Shown here one piece after another: positions 60,518 through 64,000 of a DNA stretch of 64,000 bases. The stretch comes from Actinoplanes sandaracinus (lineage in GTDB: Bacteria; Actinomycetota; Actinomycetes; Mycobacteriales; Micromonosporaceae). Position numbers and translations under genes: made by a program. Under the pieces are notes generated by a model. That model had not been told where the DNA came from. It was given only the letters and a program-made list of their open reading frames with translations, and ran no database searches. The DNA lies in contig NZ_JASCTH010000008.1 of assembly GCF_030009775.1 (NCBI RefSeq), positions 102,579 through 166,578 on the forward strand, read 5' to 3'. Each line of letters starts with the position of its first letter. The first letter of the stretch is position 1.

Positions 60518-61384
60518 GTGACCAGCCAGTCCGACGAGCCCGAGGCGTCCGCGCCGGTGGCCGAGAAGCCCTCGTCCGAGGGGACTTCCGGGCGGGAGCT
60601 TTGGGAAAAAGTCCGCGTCTCGCCGGTGGAGATCGCCCTTCCGGCCGGGGTGGGACTGACCCTCCGGGCGTACCGGAAGGCGTCCGAGCTCACGCCCACC
60701 GAGATCGAGATCGACGAGGACGACCCCTTCGAGGCCCGCAAGCGGCGTGCCGAGGCGGAGGAAGAGGTCATCGTCGACGAGGAGTACCAGGCGCTCATCG
60801 CCGAGGGTGCGACCGGCGATGACGACAAGGCCGCCGCCACCGCCGACGAGCCCGACCCGTCCGACTTCGAGGACGAGCCCGAGGCCGAGGCGGGTGACGA
60901 GGAAGTACCCATGTTCCTCAGCCACAAGGGCCGACTGCTTGCTTTCAAGAGCACCGAATCGCTCGTCTCCTTCCTTCGTTCGGGTGCTCCGCACGATCTC
61001 GCACAATTGGACACCTGGGGTGACCTGGTCGAGCGGGTACAGTCGAGCGACGTCGACCCGCTGCCGGAAGACCGCTACGAGCTCGACCTCGTGGTGGAAA
61101 ACCTGCGTGGCGGTCACGACACGTGGGACCTGCCGCTGCTCATCAACGCCGGCGAAGTGGCCCGCGACCTGGGTTACGCACTCCGTATCAAGCCGGTGAT
61201 CCTGGCACTGTCGCCTGGTTCGCCGCTCGACGATCTCGACGAGTCCCTCCGAACCGCGGAGAAGGGCGGCATGAGCGGGTTCTTCGGACGTCGCCGATTG
61301 AAGAAAATCGGGGCACAACAGGCGAGTCTCGGCTGGCGGTCGGTCATCGGCAAGATCTCTGCCGCCGTGGACTGGCGTGACTGA
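60518..61384 (+). CDS. Conserved protein of unknown function paired with IS110-like gene
   Basis: 288 residues; CCGGAGG lies 5 nt before the GTG at 60518. Layout: disordered N-terminus, a short conserved segment (ELWEKVRVSPVEIALPAGVG, LTLRAYRK), an acidic linker (EAEAGDEEVPMF), then a folded domain of about 110 residues (MFLSHKGRLLAFKSTESLVS, DTWGDLVERVQSSDV, LRIKPVILALSPGSPLDDLD). Not a family I can name. The stop region overlaps the next gene by 8 bp, so the two are coupled. A TAGGGT -10 candidate lies at 60461-60466. Confidence 0.75.
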   Translation: MTSQSDEPEASAPVAEKPSSEGTSGRELWEKVRVSPVEIALPAGVGLTLRAYRKASELTPTEIEIDEDDPFEARKRRAEAEEEVIVDEEYQALIAEGATGDDDKAAATADEPDPSDFEDEPEAEAGDEEVPMFLSHKGRLLAFKSTESLVSFLRSGAPHDLAQLDTWGDLVERVQSSDVDPLPEDRYELDLVVENLRGGHDTWDLPLLINAGEVARDLGYALRIKPVILALSPGSPLDDLDESLRTAEKGGMSGFFGRRRLKKIGAQQASLGWRSVIGKISAAVDWRD

Positions 61385-63887
61385 CCGATTACCAGGGAAT
61401 ATCAATCCTTGGCCACAGAGAAGCACCCCCGGGGAGGAGGACGACGCCGTGGCGCTCGTGCGCGTGTTCTGCGGTCTGGCGTCGGCTGATGATTCGGTGC
61501 GTACGGCTTCGGCCGCACCACTGACCATCGCCGTGGTGGACGACGCAGGCCGGCTGCTCGGCGTCCACGAGATCAGCGACGATCCTGCCGGGTACGCCCA
61601 GCTGGGCACGCTGCTCGTGGAACGGACGACGGGCTTCAGCGACGCGGCGGTCGCCGCCGACAGCGACGACCACGTGGTCACCTCACTGCTCACCGCAGCC
61701 GGGCGGCCCCTGGTGGTGGTCGACGACGACGACGCCGACGACTTCGCCGAACGCTTCTCCGACGACGACTCCCCCGAGGAGATCTCCGCGCCTGTGGCCG
61801 CCCGGCGGGCCGTCGGCCTGGCCCGGGCGCTGCAGGCCGGCGCGATCGCCGCGGTGACCCTGCCGGCGCCGCGCGAACTGGTCAGCTACAAGCCGGTCCT
61901 CGCGGCGCACGTGGCCATGCTGAACGGACGTAACGCCGCCGCCTCCGCCCTGCGCGAAGTGCTGCGTGAGCTCTACCCCGCCGCGCTCCGGGCCTACCCG
62001 GACCCGGCACACCACCTGGCCCTCGCGGTCCTCGACGCGGTGCCCGAGCCCGGCCGGCTGACCGGCCGGGCCAGTGACCCGGCGCACGCGACCCGGGAAC
62101 TCGCCGCCGAGCTGGCCCGTGCCGGAGCGGGCAGCGAAAGCGAACTGGTCGGGGCCGTCACCGCCCTGCACGTGGCGATCAGCGAGTCACCGCGCCGGGG
62201 TGGCGTCAACAAGTCGCTCGCGCCGGCCGCCGCCGAGGCGGTCCGCCAGGCGATCGCGGCCGTCCGCGCCTGTGACGACGCCTGCCATGCCCTGGTCGGC
62301 ACGCTCACGGCCCGGGGCTCCCTGCCCACCGCCAACCCGAACGTCGGCCGCCGCAGCGCACGGCGCGGCCTCGAACCGGTCGCGCCCCAGCCCGCGCTGG
62401 GCGGCGACAGCGGCACCCGCTTCGGTCGTCGCGGCCGCCCCGAGCCGGCCACCACCGGCAGCGGCCCGGCCACCCCGCAGCCGATGAGCCCTCCACCGGT
62501 CGCCCCCGACCCGATCACGGCGCCGCCGATCGCCCCCGCCGCGGCGAACGGCCTGCCGGGTCGCGCCAGCAACCCGATGAACCGGCCGGTGTCGGTGCCG
62601 CCGCCCCCTCCGGGCATGACCCCGATCACTCCCGGGTCCCGTCCGGTTCCGGCGTCGCGCAACCCCGCCGCCCCGTCCTCGGTGCCGCCGGCGGGGTCCA
62701 GCCCGGCCGACGCGGGCGAGCCGTTCCGGCCGACCCTGACCAACGCCGAGCTCAACCGGGCCCGGGCCGAGCGCCGCACCGTCATCCCGCCACGCCCGGC
62801 GACCACCCGGCAGCCGGCGGCCAACGGCGCGACCGACTTCAGCCTTCCGATGCCGTCCCCGCGGCCCGTTCAGGAGACGCCGGAGCCGGGTTCGCGGGCC
62901 AACTGGCCGCTGTTGAACGGCGACAAGGAAGAAGCCACCCGCACCGACCTGCCGGCGCGCTCCGAGCCGCCGTCCCGGTCGGACCTGCCATCCCGGTCGG
63001 ACCTGCCATCCCGGTCGGACCTGCCGTCACGCTCGCCGATGTCGTCCCGGTCCGACCTGTCGTCCTCCCGGACGGATCTGCCGTCCCGGTCCGACCTGTC
63101 GTCCTCCCGGACCGACCTGCCGTCCCGGTCCAAGCCGCCGTCACGGGGCGATCTGCCGTCGCGGGGCGATCTGCCCTCACGGCCGGGGTCGGCAGCCGCC
63201 TCCGTCAGCTCGCCGCCGACCGGTGGCCGGGTTCGCCCTCCGTGGCAGGACATGCCGCAGGAACCGCCCCCGCTGCAGCTGCCGAAAGAGCCCGCACGCC
63301 GTCGCGTCGACCAGGCGGTCAACGGCGGCGGCCGCGCCCGCCTTCCCGGTCTCGACCAGCTCGGCGGCACCCCGCCGATGCGTCTCAGGGAGAGCGCCGA
63401 CCGTCCGCCCAGGATCACCGCCCTGGACCGCAGCAGCGCGCCGCCGGTGCCCGCCGACGGCAGCGACGGCGATCTGCTGATCTTCGCGGCGGCCCGTTCG
63501 GCCTGGTTCACCGGCACCACCGAGACCGACGGTGACGTCGACTGGGCCAACCCGAACGACAGTGGCTGGCGTGCCGCCCAGAAGGCGTCCACCCCCGCCG
63601 TCGCGGCGGAGACCTCGGCCGGCCTCCCGAAACGGGTGCCGCAGGCCAACCTGGTCCCCGGTTCCCCGCTCCGCGAGGAACGCCCGCTGCGCATCGTCCG
63701 CGACGCCGCGTCGATCGCCGCGCACACCACCGGCTATTTCCGTGGCTGGCGACGCGGGCAGGAGATCGGCGGCTTCGCCATGGGCGGCAGGCCGGGCCGC
63801 GAGGCCGCGGGCGGCTGGGACTTCAGCCGCGACGGCCAGCCGGCCGACGAATACCGCAGCAACAGCAGCAACAACAGCGGACGCTGA
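61377..63887 (+). CDS. IS110-transposase-like N-terminal domain with long disordered tail, catalytic residues lost
   Basis: 836 residues from GTG 61377. Residues about 25-215 follow the layout of the IS110-family DEDD domain: a V-D-D turn (TIAVVDDAGRLLGVHEI), LLTAAGRPLVVVDDDDAD and the helical RAVGLARALQAGAIAAVTLP to LRELYPAALRAYP. The family's acidic residues are not where expected: GTDA-type start reads GLAS, IED reads ADS, and the SDPxDA motif reads SAPVAARRA. About 550 residues of Pro/Ala/Ser-rich tail follow, with a SRSDLPSRSDLP repeat near 535-600. It is probably a domesticated, non-transposing protein. No terminal inverted repeats seen. Confidence 0.6.
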   Translation: MTDRLPGNINPWPQRSTPGEEDDAVALVRVFCGLASADDSVRTASAAPLTIAVVDDAGRLLGVHEISDDPAGYAQLGTLLVERTTGFSDAAVAADSDDHVVTSLLTAAGRPLVVVDDDDADDFAERFSDDDSPEEISAPVAARRAVGLARALQAGAIAAVTLPAPRELVSYKPVLAAHVAMLNGRNAAASALREVLRELYPAALRAYPDPAHHLALAVLDAVPEPGRLTGRASDPAHATRELAAELARAGAGSESELVGAVTALHVAISESPRRGGVNKSLAPAAAEAVRQAIAAVRACDDACHALVGTLTARGSLPTANPNVGRRSARRGLEPVAPQPALGGDSGTRFGRRGRPEPATTGSGPATPQPMSPPPVAPDPITAPPIAPAAANGLPGRASNPMNRPVSVPPPPPGMTPITPGSRPVPASRNPAAPSSVPPAGSSPADAGEPFRPTLTNAELNRARAERRTVIPPRPATTRQPAANGATDFSLPMPSPRPVQETPEPGSRANWPLLNGDKEEATRTDLPARSEPPSRSDLPSRSDLPSRSDLPSRSPMSSRSDLSSSRTDLPSRSDLSSSRTDLPSRSKPPSRGDLPSRGDLPSRPGSAAASVSSPPTGGRVRPPWQDMPQEPPPLQLPKEPARRRVDQAVNGGGRARLPGLDQLGGTPPMRLRESADRPPRITALDRSSAPPVPADGSDGDLLIFAAARSAWFTGTTETDGDVDWANPNDSGWRAAQKASTPAVAAETSAGLPKRVPQANLVPGSPLREERPLRIVRDAASIAAHTTGYFRGWRRGQEIGGFAMGGRPGREAAGGWDFSRDGQPADEYRSNSSNNSGR
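62985..63181 (+). repeat. SRSDLP-type repeats in the IS110-like protein tail
   Basis: LPSRSDLPSRSDLPSRSD, SSSRTDLPSRSDLSSSRTDL and PSRGDLPSRGDL repeat a 6-residue SRSDLP unit (18-bp DNA repeats) about ten times. Confidence 0.85.
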
Positions 63888-63897
63888 GCATCGAGCA

Positions 63898-63928
63898 GAA
63901 GGCCGCGACCACTCTGGTCGCGGCCTTC
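63898..63928 (+). terminator. Hairpin terminator after the IS110-like gene
   Basis: GAAGGCCGCGACCA and TGGTCGCGGCCTTC pair perfectly over 14 bp with a CTC loop, 10 bp after the stop. No T tract. Confidence 0.75.
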
Positions 63929-63986
63929 TCGCATGCCCGGCCACCGGGGCCCGGAGCCCCGGACGCCGGTGGCGGATGATGATCGC

Positions 63987-64000
63987 ATGCGAGGTGTTGT
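63987..64000 (+). CDS. Possible start of the next gene, cut by window
   Basis: ATGCGAGGTGTTGT follows GATGAT by 6 nt, the spacing of the probable leaderless starts here. Only four codons are visible, so the product is unknown. Confidence 0.3.

Noticed and set aside
61377..63887. Active IS110 insertion sequence
   Set aside because: Catalytic acids appear lost, no second transposase domain is evident, and the gene is operonic with a conserved gene.
1..64000. CRISPR arrays, rRNA or tRNA genes
   Set aside because: No spacer-separated repeats and no recognisable tRNA or rRNA sequence were seen. The tandem repeats found have no unique spacers.

Overview
The window is high-GC actinobacterial chromosome. 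The gene content (mycothiol-synthase-like GNAT, AccA/AccD/AccE carboxylase, PhoH2-type protein, GTP-dependent PckG, LpdA, many GTG/TTG starts, large Ser/Thr kinases) and the order of core genes point to Micromonosporaceae, probably Actinoplanes or a close relative. This is inference from protein resemblance; no search was run. Two blocks recall Mycobacterium tuberculosis gene order: ispH / xseA-xseB / DUF4245-glpX / phoH2 / short-chain uppS on the left, and birA / accD5 / accE / maf / accA3 / lpdA / amidohydrolase / pmmB / upp on the right.

Layout. 1-11.8 kb: 3' part of ispH, two paralogous small membrane proteins, xseA-xseB, DUF4245, glpX, rhomboid protease, secreted trypsin, lytic-transglycosylase-like protein behind a CRP-type operator, phoH, otsB, a 17-bp tandem repeat and uppS. 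12-18.4 kb: pckG, a sigma factor with a fused zinc-binding tail, two gtrA genes, a PH-domain protein, birA and an acidic membrane protein. 18.5-31 kb: the acyl-CoA carboxylase locus. accD, accE, maf and accA keep their usual order but are pulled apart by an M50 protein, a small membrane protein and a 963-residue kinase (between accD and accE) and by a three-gene type VII secretion-like module ending in a mycosin (between accE and maf). The gaps around maf carry tandem and palindromic repeats.

31.2-35.2 kb: a compact integrated element of about 4 kb, bounded by identical 30-bp att repeats. It holds a tyrosine integrase without an ordinary start codon, an excisionase-like protein, a small unknown protein and a TTA-containing cargo gene for a thioester-domain-like surface protein that seems to have lost its thioester cysteine. 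No transfer or replication gene was seen. 35.4-50.3 kb: dedA, lpdA, gamma-glutamylcyclotransferase, GNAT, SCO6745-like, coiled-coil and metallo-beta-lactamase-fold proteins, DUF4349 lipoprotein, M20 amidohydrolase, an acyl-CoA mutase large subunit without a B12 domain, a second kinase, pmmB and a GPP34 protein. 50.3-56.2 kb: galE and two glycosyltransferases, one a GT2-TagF fusion suited to a cell-wall glycopolymer, and a NUDIX hydrolase. 56.5-64 kb: upp and deoC divergent, a deoC-ALDH-half-ALDH operon resembling a split ALDH16, an unknown protein and a protein with a degenerate IS110-like domain.

Regulation visible in the DNA. At least fourteen genes have a TANNNT -10 box 6-8 nt upstream of the start codon, which predicts leaderless mRNAs and helped choose starts. 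A CRP/GlxR-type palindrome lies upstream of the transglycosylase-like gene, and a perfect 8-bp inverted repeat lies between DUF4245 and glpX. A 16-nt motif ending in GTACG follows six genes in the sense direction. I found no tRNA, rRNA, CRISPR array or complete insertion sequence.
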